Position numbers and translations under genes: made by a program
In this document: positions 36,191-48,583 of the stretch, one piece after another
Numbering within the stretch: position 1 is the first letter of the stretch
Layout of the letters: each line of letters begins with the position of its first letter
The notes under the pieces: model-generated
Database searches by the model: none
What the model was told of the DNA's origin: nothing
The model's input: the letters and a program-made list of their open reading frames with translations, nothing else
Assembly: GCA_017893485.1 (NCBI GenBank)
Contig: CM030362.1
Coordinates: 38,720,984 to 38,784,983, forward strand
Length of the DNA stretch: 64,000 nucleotides
Direction of reading: 5' to 3'
DNA from: Hemerocallis citrina
Taxonomy: Eukaryota; Streptophyta; Magnoliopsida; Asparagales; Asphodelaceae

Positions 36191-38230
36191 CTAACCTGCC
36201 CAAGCATGAATAGACGCGAATATTGTATGCATCATGACAGGAAGTCTGTAACCTATATTACGAAAACAAAGCTCGTTGTGATCTAGCCAGAGGCCCCAAA
36301 TAGTAGCAGCAGCGGACATATCCCAGGCTACTCTATCTTCCTTCCTAATAATGATATCCCTCCATACACCCCATACCTCGGTGACTGATTTCGGAATGTC
36401 TATGCTCCCAAACCCTAGACACACCACCTCCCATGCTAACATGGCCCTAGGACATATGAATAAAATGTGATTTGTGTCTTTGTCAATATTTGCACATCTA
36501 ATGCATCTAACATCAATTTGCATATTGCGTTTCTGCAAGTTAACCTTAGAAAGGATAGCATCGTTCTACACCAGCCACAGAAAAGCTTTCACCTTTAGTG
36601 GCGCGTAGACACTCCATAAAATTTTTTGCCTCCCTGCTCCTTAATCCGCCATCATCCAGCCACTTATACATATTTGACACCGAAAAATTATCGTTTGGTG
36701 TTAAGTTCCAGCTTCTTATGTCCTCCGACTCGGTGGTGTATTGTTCTTCGATCCGAATGAAATTATTGAGATTTTGCAAATGAATAATACTTCTTGTGGC
36801 AAATGGTCTAAAATCTGAATTCGTAGTCTATTTCTAATCCACACATCGCGACTAATGTATCAGTGTTAACTGTCGCCCTCACAACCTCGTGGAATAAGCT
36901 TAGAAGAGTATTGTTTTCACACCATTTATCCTTCCAAAATCTAGTATATTTTCCATTCCCAATCCTGCATTTTGTGTTTGTGTGAAATATCTTCCCCACT
37001 CTTGCCACCCCTTTCCAAAGGTAGGAAGCCTTACCATGTTCGCTTTGTCCAAATCGGAATTTCTTCCTTTTCCTGTAACCTGCAAACGATTACACCACCA
37101 ATTGTTACGTCTTCTCCGCATTTTCCACCACCACTTACTTATTAGTGCTTTGTTCATATCCCGAAGATCAAGGATGCCTAGTCCCTCGAATTATTTTCTT
37201 TTACACACCCATCCCCATTTGACTAGGTTAAAACCTTTATTGACCTCATTTGCTCATTTCCACAAGAATCTTCTTATGCTCTTATCAATTTTGTTAATAA
37301 CTCATTTAGGCAGCTCGTAAATGGACATCAGGTACACTAGAAGAATGCTGAGCACCGAGTTTAGTAAAGTGATTCTTCCCCCCATCGAAAGTGATCGTCC
37401 CTTCCAACCTGTCAATCTTTTCTCCACTCTCTCTATTAGAGGTTGTCAATAATCTCTTTCATCATACCTGGTCTAATAGGCGATCCAAGATATAAAAGAG
37501 GGAATTGTTCAATCTCACATCCAAGATACATCCTTATGTTCGCAATCGGGGTGGATAGACTTTCACTAAGTGGGATAATACAGCTCTTGTTCAGATTCAC
37601 TTTCAGGCTAGCCCATGCTTCAAAGCACTTAAGAACGATACCGATCGCAATGATTTCATCCTCCTTCGCTGTCCCAAACATTAAGGTATCGTCCGCGTAT
37701 TGAAGAATTGAAATTGTGTTCAGAATTTCTTTAATCTCTATTCCTCTGATGACTTGCTCTTCTCTACCCCTCTTGACCATTTCTTCAAGCACGTCCGCTA
37801 TAAGGGTAAAAAGAAGGGATGGCAACGGATATCCCTGCCTCAGCTCCCTACGACATCTGATTTCCTTCCCCATAGTACCATTTAGTAAGATGCATGATTT
37901 CCCTCCCCTTAAACACATATTAATCCACAATCTCCACTTTCTCCAAAGACTTTCAGTTGTAGTGCCTCGTCCACACAATCTCATTCCACTGAGTCGTATG
38001 CCTTTTTGAAGTCTAATTTCAGCAATAATCCATTTGTTTTTTCCTTGACTCCTCTATAAACAATCTCATGAGCAGACACAATATTGTTCATAATATCTAT
38101 TCCTTTGATAAAACTACTCTGTGATACTCTTACCACATCATTCATATGAGGAGCCAGTCTTTGTGCTAAAATTTTTGTTATAATCTTGAAGGATCCATTC
38201 AACACGCTAATTGGTCTTAGATCCTCTACC

Positions 38231-39466
38231 CAGAGGGCCCCCACCTTGAAGCAGGTGAGGTGGCTGCCTCAGGCCCCCAATTATTTTGTAATTTTTGGGG
38301 CCCCCAAATTTGTATTCCCCTTGTAAATATAAGCACATATTTTACACTTAGGGACTGTTTGGTTCAAAGGAGGGGAGGGGAGGGGAGGGATTTTAATGGA
38401 GGGGAGGGGAGGGGAGGGAAAGAGAGGGGAGGGATTTTAATAAGACTCTGTTTGGTTCAAAGGAGGGGAGAGATTGAAAAATAATTATCTTCTTGTTTGG
38501 TTCATAAGGGGAGGGAAGAGATTTTATAATAAAATTACTTTTATACCCTTTTACATTTTATAACAAAACTCAATCACAAAAAACATCAAGTGTTTCTAAT
38601 ATTTGAAGATCTGAATTCGCTAATTTGCGACTAATTTGTTTGTTTGAGACTAATTTGTTTGTTGTTTGTTTTTTTCTTCTAAATTTGAGACTAGTTTGCT
38701 TACTTACCTACAACTCGTTAAAATGTGTATTGGTCACAACACACTTTCCCACATTGGATGAGTTGTGATCAAGGATACTCATTAAAAGTAACCTAGTGAG
38801 GAATTATTTTGAAGGCCTTCAATTGGAAACAGACAAATCCTGTGATTTGTATAATTATGTGAGGGATCAGTGATTGTCACAAACCTCATATTAGAGAATA
38901 ATCATAAAGTCAACCACTAAAAAAGGGTATTCCATCTGTATGGCATTTTAATTCCAGACCATTGCCAATATATGATGCAGTAGTAGCAACAGTAGAATAA
39001 AATCATTCAAATTTTCAAAAGTGTGGTTCTTTTTAGTAACACGAATGCATGTTCATATACGAAACCACTTAATTTACAAAACAATTCAACCTTAGTTCAT
39101 GAATAAAGTTGAATAATACATCTTCAATTTTAATGGTGTGATTAAATGAATTTAGATCTAAAGGGCAATTTAGTCAAATCACTATACAAAAATTTGATTC
39201 AATTTCTCTCCCCTCCAAATCCCCCCAATATTGGAGGGGAGCCAAAATTGACTCAGGAGGGATGCTGCACCCCTCCATTTCCCTCCCATCCCCTCCTAAA
39301 AAATGAACCAAACAAGAAATGTTTAAAAAAATCCCTCCCCTCCCCTCCTCTCCATTCCCCTCGAACCAAACAGGCCATTAAAAAACTTATATTGTTATTA
39401 GGGGCCCGCAAAAATAATTATTTGGATCTTTCGTCTCGGGCCCGCGGGAGCTCAGGGCGAGCCCTG
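38231..39466. mobile_element. hAT non-autonomous element, copy 2, inside the LINE
   Basis: The end segments match hAT copy 1 (for example AAATTTGTATTCCCCTT and AAAATAATTATTTGGA), with ends CAGAGGGCCC and, reverse-complemented, CAGGGCTCGC. Flanking 8-bp repeats are CCTCTACC (38223-38230) and CCTCTAAC (39467-39474). The insertion splits the LINE reading frame. Confidence 0.85.
38351..39377. mobile_element. Tourist-type MITE inside hAT copy 2
   Basis: The ends GGGACTGTTTGGTTC and, reverse-complemented, TGGCCTGTTTGGTTC are flanked by TTA on both sides (38348-38350, 39378-39380). At 1 kb it is long for a MITE. Near both ends it carries GGAGGGGAGGGGAGGG-type runs, which are inverted copies of each other. 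Confidence 0.75.
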
Positions 39467-39827
39467 CCTCTAACCTTAAAACCTCTTTATAAATTTTTTT
39501 TTATTTTTAATAAGAACGATATTTACGCAGTTAAGTCTATCAATATTGGTCGTACTTTAGTGGAATTCTTTGAAGATATCCATTAAATCCTTTATCTAAG
39601 AGGGCTTTGCAAAATAAAGACTCCCGTAAAGAAATTCTGTTTTGCAAGGGAACTATAGGACAAACTCAACATATCAGAAAAGCCAGTTTTGCCCTGGTCA
39701 ACTTAAGGAGAACAAAAAACAGCTAATATAAAAGCAATCATTCTATTCTCAAAAATAAAACATTCAAAACTGAAGCAATCATTCAAAACTTTGTCTCTAA
39801 ACTGTCTTGTCCTTTCCTTTTGTTTTA

Positions 39828-40000
39828 GAGTAATGCTTTAGCCACTACCAATTTCACTACCATTTTCTTCACTAGCTTAAGTGGCATACTTCTATTGGAG
39901 AGTTCTCCTACCTACTCTATCATTCCCTACCTATTGGAGTGTGCCACCTAAGATAGTGAAGAGAAATGTAGTGAAATTGGTAGTGGCTCTAGTATTACTC
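39828..40000. mobile_element. Fold-back MULE-like MITE with 9-bp duplication
   Basis: A 173-bp element with arms GAGTAATGCTTTAGCCACTA and, reverse-complemented, GAGTAATACTAGAGCCACTA that pair over about 70 bp. It is flanked by the perfect 9-bp repeat TTTGTTTTA (39819-39827, 40001-40009). Confidence 0.85.
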
Positions 40001-40009
40001 TTTGTTTTA

Positions 40010-40980
40010 TGTGGTTATATACTAATTTCAACTCTTTTATTTAACATTAGAGTTTATTCCTAAATTTGCTCTCTTGCTTTTGTTTTTCATAGGCTCTCTT
40101 CTGTTGGGTACCGATGCATAAAATTCTTATGATTAATTAACAAGACAGCCCGAGCTTATATTTCTTTTTGGAGGATTTTGTCCATAATAACAACCAAAAG
40201 ATTTAGTATTTTCAGAATATCATTTAAAGTATTTCTCTCCAGAATGACATCTATAATTATTTAAGTTATTTCAAAAAAGCACCCGACGTTAACCCATGTT
40301 AAGTTTTTGATGATAGGAGGATAAAATGACCAATTTTTCCTTGCAGCTTTAGTACTTCTTCCTACCATCTTTGTTGCTTTTTTCTTTAGTTCTTTTCTTT
40401 CTTTTCATTCAAAAAATTAAGTTTGAGCTAGAGATGTCGATGGTAGAGCACCTCTAGAGGGCCTCAGTAGGAAACGCAATGGAAGGCGGCGGAACTTGAG
40501 GAGCTCCTTGCAGTTGAGAAAAGTACAATCTTGAGCAAAAATTTGTAATTTTGTGTTAGTTTGTAGGGAGATCTTATTTTCTAGGGTTTTCTCTTGCTCT
40601 TAGTACGATCTTACTGTTTTGATCTGGTTGTCTTACTGTGGAATTATTGTTAATTTATGGCTGGGATGAATTTTTATTGATATGATGCTGCATTTAGCCA
40701 TTTGTTATAGTGCATATTGTATAACAGGGTGATGGAAAGAGTCTCAGTGTTGGTGTTGTATAATAGGCATTGGAGAGAAATATCGAGGACTAACTAAAAG
40801 AAATATAAAAGATACAATAGAATGAGTTTTAGGATTGACTCAGGGAAGTGTACTAACTTTAGTGAGAGACTTCATGGTATACTACCACATACTGAGGGTT
40901 ATATGATGAAAGTAGCTTATGCAAAGCTTGGGACATCACCTAAATAGTATGGAGTGATTAAACAATCAAAAGAAATATGA
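40010..40980. other. Intergenic, no gene recognised
   Basis: No open frame of note. The right half may be the 5' part of the MuDR-type relic that follows, but no terminal repeat could be assigned. Confidence 0.4.
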
Positions 40981-40984
40981 AGAA

Positions 40985-42070
40985 CAATGGAAGTTGCATT
41001 TGGAGAAGAACAAAACACTAGAGTTATACCTATCTTTTAGGCCACCTAAAAACTGCAACAGATTTGGTGTAAATGCAGGTGAAACTATTCAGGGAAGGAT
41101 ATTTAGATATCATTTAGGATGTAGGCATATACCTTCTAAAAAATTGGTTGTATATAGTGATGTGAAAGTGCTTATATGAGGCAAATTGGCTTCCATCAAG
41201 AGAGAATAACTCAAGCATAACTTAATGCAATAGAAGCATGCATTAATTCAAATCAACAATAACCAGAGGCACATGCAGAGCTTAATGCAACACTAGTAAA
41301 TGCAAGAGTTGGCAATCATAGAAGCTTTTTAGGTTCAAGCAATCTCAGAGGTAGGATATCTGCATGGGAACAACTAGGTTTGGATTCAAGTAGTGAAGAA
41401 AATACAAATGAACAGGGTGCAGAGGTAGCTACAACAACCACAATAGCTGATGCACTACGTAGTTATGAGTCTGACTATGGGGACAGTGATGATGATGATC
41501 CAGATTATGCAGATAATGAAGACAATGATGATGAGGAAGAAGGAAAGGAAGAAAGATACAAATTGAAAATGAAGAAGCTGCAGTTGATGAGGTAAATGAT
41601 TGTTACTTTGAAAATTCATACCACTCATTTGACAATGTATATGAAGAAAAAGTAGAGGAGGTTGAAGATGAAAAGGAAAAGAATGGAGAGGTACAGGAGA
41701 ATTCAGGTCCAGCGTGAGATGAAAATATGGAAGACTCTGTTATTCACATTGGTAAAAAGTTCCAAGATGGTGACATATTTAGAATGGCTTTGAGACAATT
41801 CAGCATTAAAGCTAACTTCAATTGCTGGCTTCAGAAGAATGACAATACTACAATTGTAGCATTATGTGGAATGAAGGATTGTTCATAGTATATAACAACT
41901 TTTAGAATGACAGACAATGTCACATATGAGGTAAGAAGGTTTGAACCAACACACAATTGTTTTGGTATGAATAAACGTGAAAATTGAGTAGCTTCAATTG
42001 CAGAGAAAAATGTGGGAGATATAAGAGAAAATCCTGGTATGTAAATAGATTGACAAGAAATATTTCTAAT
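40985..42070 (+). pseudogene. Decayed MuDR-type transposase, N-terminal half
   Basis: The plus strand encodes a low-complexity acidic stretch (YESDYGDSDDDDPDYADNE, 41461 onward), then after a frameshift a block with VIHIGKKFQDGDIFRMALRQ, FSIKANFNCW, ALCGMKDC and YEVRRFEPTHNC. This follows the pattern of the DNA-binding N-terminal domain of plant MuDR/MULE transposases (F...A...F...C..C...H.C). Several stops interrupt it and the catalytic DDE domain is missing, so it is non-functional. It could be a remnant of a donor able to move the MULEs in this window, but no terminal repeats link it to them. Confidence 0.7.
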
Positions 42071-42546
42071 GGTTAGTTTCCTTCTTTCCAAATTTGTTGT
42101 CGAAAGCCCCCATCGAAGTAGGCTATCAAAATCAATTTCTCCTTTGCACAAATCACACCACTGATCTTCAGAGTCTCCTTCATTTCAAATAATTTTGAAG
42201 GATATTTGTTGCGTGCTGCACGTCGTTGTGTTTCATCATCATCATCATTTTCAGCATCTTCCCAACTTTGTACCTAGTTCTGTGGGGTACTTGCAGTCGT
42301 TTACCATGGCTCCATCATTGTCAAAATAAATAATTTTGTTCCATACCCCTTAAGCCAGCAAGTCTGTAAATAGTCGTCTAAGGACAAAGCATCTCACATC
42401 ACCTCCTTCGCTAATTTAGTGGCTATTGAACTTATGCGCTCATGCCAGAATCATGACAGTCCTCACTGCTCCCCCGAGGTTTTGGAAGATTGCACTGTCA
42501 TTCACAGCAGCTCGTTGTCTTCTTGCAAACCTAGCTAGATTACAAT
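42071..42546. other. Intergenic, no gene recognised
   Basis: Sequence between the MuDR relic and the Copia complex. No frame matching a known family was found. Confidence 0.4.
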
Positions 42547-43261
42547 TGTTAGGATTGTGGCCTCAAATACACGTAGGCACGAGTACTCAAAGTTTAAGAA
42601 GAAGAGGAGAAGACGAAGACAGCAAGAGAAGACAACAATAGCTAGAAGAAAGGCAGCTAGAGAGTTGCGGTCAACTGTCCTGGGGTGCGGTCAACCAACC
42701 ACCCGACTGCAACTAGACTGCTAGGCATTCTTCGAGCGTATAAGGTTCCAACAGAGAATGGGATAGTCAAATGTCCAGTCGACCAGTCAAGGCTTCAGGT
42801 GTATGCATGACACGTTGCGGTCGACCGACCCAAAGTGCGGTCGATCGACATCAGCGCTGTGTGTTATTTGGGCTGACGAGTTTAAGGCCCAATAAGTTGT
42901 ATTTATGTTTATCTTTTAGGATTTACTTGGGGGCTATAATTATAGCAGTATATATGAACTCCAGGACTAAGAAACTCATATCAAGGGTGAGTTATTATCA
43001 TTATTCAACTTTAAAAAGGAATTCTGCCGAGTATTTCAAAGGTGAGAGATTGAGAGATTGAGAGTTGTATTCTCTTGGTAATCTTTATATTTTTTGGGGA
43101 ATAAGAAGTATTGGTTATCTCTACATATTAATTGTGTTCTTGTGAGATCTTGCATATATCGTGGTGACTTATTCTTGATTCATCTATTTCTTGGAAAGTT
43201 TCTATTACTTATGGTGTGTTTCCGCTATTAGTACTACGAGTTGTTGGTAGATTCTGCAACA
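42547..43261 (+). repeat. Copia LTR 1
   Basis: A 715-bp LTR from TGTTAGGATTGTGGCC to TTCTGCAACA. It contains repeated GGTCGACCGACC-type motifs near 42820-42850 and a TATA-like TATAATTATAGC near 42935. Confidence 0.9.
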
Positions 43262-43276
43262 AGTGGTATCAGAGCA
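43262..43276 (+). other. Primer-binding site of the Copia element
   Basis: AGTGGTATCAGAGCA directly after LTR 1 matches the usual initiator-methionine tRNA primer site (TGGTATCAGAGC) of plant Copia elements. Confidence 0.85.
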
Positions 43277-43286
43277 CTAGGTTCGG

Positions 43287-44600
43287 ATGGTCGATAGCAA
43301 GTCGAAGATCGAGAGGTTTGATAAGAGTGACTTCACGATGTGGAAGATTCAGATGATAGTGTATCTTCGTCAGAAAGATCTAGATGGTCCGTTGTTTGAT
43401 GAGAAGCTAGAAGGTGGAGACAATGATGCGAAGGTCTTGGCAGAGTGGAATCATTTGGATCAGAAGGTGCAAGGGCAAATTCAGTTGGGACTGAGTAGAA
43501 AGGCGTTATTTCATATCTCGAAGGTAAAGACCACAAAGGAAGTTATGGAGATTTTCATGGATATGTATGAGAAACCGTTGACATCTAATCAAATTCTTCA
43601 CTTGAAGAAATTGGTTAATATAAAGTTGAGGGAAGGGGGTTCAATAGCAGAACATGTGAACAATTACGATATGATTTACAACCAGATGGAAGTTGCAGGA
43701 TTGAAGTTTTCAGAGAAGGGACAGTCATTTTTACTTCTATCTACTTTGCTTGATAGTTATGGTACGGTGGAACAGACTATTACAGGCACTATAACAGATT
43801 CGACGACTTTACAGGATTTTCTAAGCAGCATTCTGAACTAGGAGGTGAGAAGGTAAGAAACAGGGGATTTCCATCATCATATGCTAGAGATTCCGCAATG
43901 AAAGTTGAGAAGAGACGTGAGAGATCTAAGAGCAGTCGAAGAAGAAATGATCATGGTAGTTCATTTGAGAGTGTGTTTGATGATAATGATAGGGGACATG
44001 GACCTGAGTATTGGTTTTGTCACATCATGCGCAATTATAAGGCTTATATGAAGATGATGCAAGAGATACCGAAGAGGGATAACTCAAATGAAGCTCAAGT
44101 GGGTCTTGTTGAAGAGTTATACTTATCAACTCGGGAGGGGTTGGGCACTCAAGATTGGTGTATTGATTCGGAAGCTTCTTTTCATTACACTCCGAGAAGA
44201 TAGAGATGTTTGGTGACTACAAGGAGGGTTCTTTTGGAGATGTGATCGTGGAGAATGGTCACAGGTATCCTGTACGAGGGGGGGTATTGTTCACGCGAAA
44301 GCCAATGATGATCAGAGTGTTGTTTGCTGGAGACAAGTCTTGTTCCATACTTGAAGGAAAATCTTATCTCGATTGGAAGGCTAGATAAAGATAATATGTC
44401 TATTACAACTGGTAGTGGGGAGTGGCGTATAACCACAGGTTCAAGAGTGATCGCAAAAGGAAAGCATGAGGGAACGCGGTATTTGCTTAGATATGTGAAG
44501 GGCGTTTCTCATGTAATTGACTCCCAGCTGGAATCGAGTAGTAGGGTATGTATGGTGCAACCGAGTTTATTCAGTTGTGGAGAAAGGATATTAATTTAAT
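43287..44600 (+). pseudogene. Copia gag-protease relic
   Basis: The gag frame 43287-43841 starts MVDSKSKIERFDKSDFTMWK, the typical Copia gag opening, and contains VKTTKEVMEIF and LREGGSIAEHV. It stops at TAG in SSILN*EVRR, where related proteins have Glu. Downstream are a basic stretch, a degenerate zinc knuckle (WFCHIMRNYKAYM) and the aspartic-protease motif WCIDSEASFHYTPRR, with Glu where the catalytic motif DSG has Gly. A gag-pre-integrase-like part (LKENLISIGRLDKD) ends near 44600. Integrase and RT are absent. The changed DSG and the stops mean the enzyme is dead. Confidence 0.85.
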
Positions 44601-45132
44601 GTGAGCTGTTAGCCATGGAAGTAATCCTAGAAGGCAAGACGTTATTGCGGTGAAGGTATTTTGCGATATGGCAGATGAAGTTTCAAGTCGCTCTTGTGAG
44701 GTAGAGAGCACTGATATCGATAAGCGAGGTGATGTCAATGAGGGTAACCGAAATGGGGCTTTAGGGGTTGAACAATTGCGGATTTTGTGGATGTGTCGTC
44801 CACGGAGACTTCTAGTGCAAATGGTGCATTGAGAGACTTTGAACCATATTCGGTGTTAATGGAGATTCTGCGAGTTGAAAAGTCTTGTAACACGGAATCC
44901 AACACAGAAGATTGTTTCTCCGGTATTCGTGCTCTAAGTGATTGGTGTAGTACATCCTTCATGAGGTGATGAGGGGTGGTTGGTGCACTCCACGCGGTGG
45001 AGTGGCGGATGTTCTCTTCATGAGAGTGGGTAGTACTTGGGTCTTCCATGAAAGTGAAAGATTGTCAAAGATAATGCGAGGTAAAGATTACAATAACTTT
45101 GAAGTGTTGTGTATTTAGTTCAAGTGGAAGAT

Positions 45133-45831
45133 TGTGAGGATTGTGGCCTCAAATACACGTAGACACGAAGTACTTGAAGTTGAAGAAGAAGATGAAATGA
45201 CGAAGACAACAAGAGAAGACAATAGCAAGTAGAAGAATGAAGTTGTAGGGGTTGCATTCGACCGACCGGGAGTGCAGTCGACCGGTCTTGGTTGAAAGGA
45301 ATTCTTCGAATGTACAAGGTTCAACAGAGAAGGGGACGGTCGACCGTGAGTCGACCGGTCATGCCTCGAGTGTGGGCTTGACACATTGCGGGTCGACCGA
45401 CCCAAAGTGCGGTCAACCAACATCTACACTGTGTTTTGCTTTAGCTAATGAGTTTAAGACCCAATAAGCTGTATTTATATTTATCTTTTAGAGTTTGCTT
45501 GGGGGCTATATATATAGCTGTAAATGTGAACTCTAGAGTTATCAAGTGTTGATCGAGGTGAGCCGTTAACATTGTTCAACTTTAATAGAGGATTGTGCCA
45601 AGTATTTCAAAGGTAGGGGAGAGACATCGAGAGATGTAATCTTTTTGTAATCGTTGTATTTCTTGAGAATAAGAAGTATTGATTATCTCTGCATATTGAT
45701 TTTGTTCTTGTGAGATCTTGCATATATCGTGGTAGCTTGTTCTTGGTTTATCTAGTTCTTGGAAAGTTTCTATTGCGTGTGGTATGTTTCCGCTATTAGC
45801 AGTACGAGTTGTTGGTAGATTCTGCAACAAA
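45133..45831 (+). repeat. Copia LTR 2 (central)
   Basis: A 699-bp LTR starting TGTGAGGATTGTGGCC and ending TTCTGCAACA. It is followed at once by AAGTGGAAG instead of a primer-binding site. A TATA-like CTATATATATAGC lies near 45507. Confidence 0.9.
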
Positions 45832-46927
45832 GTGGAAGCAGGAGAAACCGAAGGAGGTCAAACCAAAGGAAGCCAACGTGGTGTATAATCAAATTGAAGA
45901 GTTATGCTTATCAGCCGGGGAGGAGTTGGGCACGCGAGGATGGTGTATTGATTCAGGAGCTTTTTTTATATTGCATTTCAAGGAGAGAGGTGTTTGATGA
46001 CTACAATGAGGGCTATTTTGGGGATGTGATCGTGGGGAACGGTTAGAGATGTCCTGTACAAGGGGTTAGTACTATTCGCGTGAAAGCCAATAATGATCAG
46101 AGTATTGTCTTGCGGGAGATAAGGCATGTTCTAGACTTGAAGGAAAATCTTATGTCAACTAGAAGCTTAGACAAAGAGGGATTGTCTACTACAGTTGGTA
46201 GTGGGCAGTGGCGTATAGCTGCAGGTTCAAGGGTGACTACAAAAGGGAAGCGTGGGGGAATGTTGTATATGCTTAGAAATGTGAGAGGCATTTCTCCTGT
46301 AGTTGACTCTCAGCCGGAATCGATTAGTAGGTTGTGTGGGATGCAATCGGGTTCGTTCAGTTGTGGAAATTCAGGGGAGATTACTAATTTAGTGGGAGCT
46401 GTTGGTCATGAAAGTGATTCTAGAAAAAAAAGACATTGCTGCGGTAAGGATACTTTGCGATATGACAAATGAAGCTTCAAGTCACTTTTGTGAGGTAGAG
46501 AGCACTGGTATCGATATGCGGGCTGATATCGATAAGGGTAACCGAAATGGGACTGTAGGGGTTGAACAGTCTGCAGATTTTGTGGAGATGTCGTCCACAA
46601 AGTATTCCAGTGCGGATGGTGCGTTAAGAGGCTTTGAACCATGTCAGGTGTTAATAGAGATTCTATGAGTTTGGGAGTCATATAACACGAAATCAGAAAC
46701 AGGAGGTTATTTCTCCGGTATTCGTGCTCTATGCGATTGGTGGAGCACATCTTTTATGAGGTGATGAGGGATAGTTGGTGCACTCCACGTGGTTGAGTAG
46801 CGGAGGTGCTCTTCATGGAAGTGGAGAGTACTTGGGTCTTCCATGAAAGTGAGAGATTGTCAGAGATAATGCAAGGTAAATATTACAATAACTTTGTAGC
46901 ATTATGTATTTGGTCCAAGTGGAAGAT
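45832..46927 (+). pseudogene. Second Copia internal region, gag deleted
   Basis: Starts within the region just before protease: EELGTRGWCIDSGAFF keeps DSG, unlike copy 1. The LKENLMSTRSLDKEGLSTTV stretch follows, then the same untranslated part as internal region 1. Roughly 830 bp comprising the primer-binding site and gag are missing compared with copy 1. Confidence 0.8.
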
Positions 46928-47608
46928 TGTTAGGATTGTGGCCTCAAATATACGTAGGCACGAAGTACTTGAAGTTGAAGAAGAAGAGGAAAAGACGAAG
47001 ACAGTAAGAGAAGGAAACAACAGTTAGAAGAAAGGCAGTTGGAGTGTTGCGGGGTCAACAATCCTAGGGTGCGGTCGACCGACCACCCGATCGCAACTAG
47101 GATGCTAGGCATTCTTCGAGTGTGCCGAGTTCCAATAGAGAGTGAGACAGTCAATTGTACAGTCGACCGATCAAGGCTTCAGGTGTGGGCATGACCGACA
47201 TTGGCGTTGTGTGTTATTTGGACTGACAAGTTTAAGGCCCAATAAACTGTATATGTATTTATCTTTTAAGGTTTACTTGAGAGCTATAAATATAGTAGTA
47301 GATGTGAACCCTAGAGCTAAGCAACTCATATCAAGGGTGGGTCGTTATCATTGTTTAATTTCAAGAGAAAATTGTGCCGAGTGCTTCAAAGGTGAGAGAT
47401 AGAGATTGAGAGTTGTAATCTCTTTGTAATATTTGTATTTCTTGGGAATAAAAAGTATTGGTTATCTCTGCATATTTTTGTGTTCTTGTGAGATCTTGCG
47501 ATTATTGTGATGGCTTGTTTTTGGTTCATCTAGTTCTTGGGTAGTTTGTATTGCTTGTGGTGTGTGAATTCCGCTATTAGCACTACAAGTTATGGTTATT
47601 CTGCAACA
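46928..47608 (+). repeat. Copia LTR 3
   Basis: A 681-bp LTR starting TGTTAGGATTGTGGCC and ending TTCTGCAACA, followed by the target duplication ACAAT. Confidence 0.9.
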
Positions 47609-47613
47609 ACAAT

Positions 47614-48583
47614 AACTTGGTTGTTATCTTGACTTGTTTTCATTTTGCATTCTCTGCCTTGGGTTGTATCTACCTGTGTTTCTATTGTTTTGTACTTTTG
47701 AGGGCTTATAACCATGAATAATATATATAAAATAAAATATACTCATGCCTCATGGGTAAACTATTATACACATATTTCACCAATTTGATGGTAGTTATAT
47801 CTTCTTTTTTTTTGCAATTCAGTATAATATACAAGTATGCTTGTTGCAGTTCACAACTTCAGCGCTAACGACATCTACTTTTAATCAATTTAATCGTTAT
47901 ACATATGCTTTGACCTGTCTAGGCACCCTCTCTCTTTCTCTCTTTCTTTTTCTTAAAACTTAAACGTTCTTCCTATTTTTAAAAATAATTAAAATATACT
48001 TACCTAAAATTTCATTTTTTTTCAGTTTTTAAATAGGGAAATAGCTGAATAGGGTAATATGCGCATTTAATTATGAAAAATAATATAATTAAACCGTAAT
48101 AGCAATGATGGTATATTATGAAGAAATCGCCCAAAACTAGCCAACAATTGTCAAGTGATACCTGAAATTGCCGAGATGCAGCTGGCAGAATGTGCTAGAG
48201 GTTCTGACGGTCAAATCACTTGAAATCCCTCCGCTTGCTTTGATGCTTATGGCTTCCAGGGAGATAGCTTTTCCCAACGAAGTGCTCGTGTTTTCACTCT
48301 CACCTGTCTCCTTCTTAATGAGACCCCTCTCCTTCTTGCCTATCAAACTGGACCGGGCCTTCTCCCTGTTTCTTAGCCAAGGAGTGCTCCGAAGTATACT
48401 CTTCTACACGAAAAATGTGGACGGAGTACACCCATCCAAAAGAAGAAAAAACAAATCTAGGTATAGTTATCTGCAAAATGGTAAAATATGTATAGTTTAG
48501 TGAAATTTACCCAACAAGAATTGACCAATAAACTCTAGTAGTCTCTATAGGGCCCAAGCCCACTCTTAAATTTGCAATTCTAT
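47614..48583. other. Intergenic, no gene recognised
   Basis: Mostly AT-rich. A more GC-rich stretch at about 48160-48410 has a minus-strand frame (LIKKETGESENTSTSLGKAI) that I do not recognise; it may be part of a decayed retroelement. Confidence 0.4.

Larger units (their letters stand above)
36191..39640 (-). pseudogene. LINE reverse transcriptase relic split by a hAT insertion
   Basis: Read leftwards, the frame DLRPISVLNGSFKIITKILA starts the RT fingers near 38225, followed by LLLKLDFKKAYDSVE, RQGYPLPSLLFTLIADVLEE, the catalytic YADD within ILQYADDTLMFG (about 37690), then the zf-RVT tail with CIRCANIDKDTNHILFIC (about 36505-36450) and WLDHNELCFRN. Several frameshifts and stops prevent translation. 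The upstream part continues beyond the hAT at about 39475-39640. Intact LINEs copy themselves through target-primed reverse transcription; this one is dead. Related to the fragment at 8480. Confidence 0.88.
42547..47608 (+). mobile_element. Copia-type complex with three LTRs (LTR-int-LTR-int-LTR)
   Basis: Three LTRs at 42547-43261, 45133-45831 and 46928-47608 begin TGTTAG or TGTGAG and end in TGCAACA. The outermost LTRs are flanked by the same 5-bp sequence ACAAT (42542-42546, 47609-47613), so the whole block behaves as one insertion. Internal region 1 (43262-45132) has a primer-binding site, gag and protease. Internal region 2 (45832-46927) lacks the primer-binding site and gag. Neither has reverse transcriptase or integrase, so this is a non-autonomous or deleted element. 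A purine tract AAGTGGAAGAT precedes LTRs 2 and 3. Confidence 0.9.

Noticed and set aside
41831..42151. Minus-strand 106-codon frame
   Set aside because: It is antisense to the MuDR-type transposase relic and has no recognisable domain.
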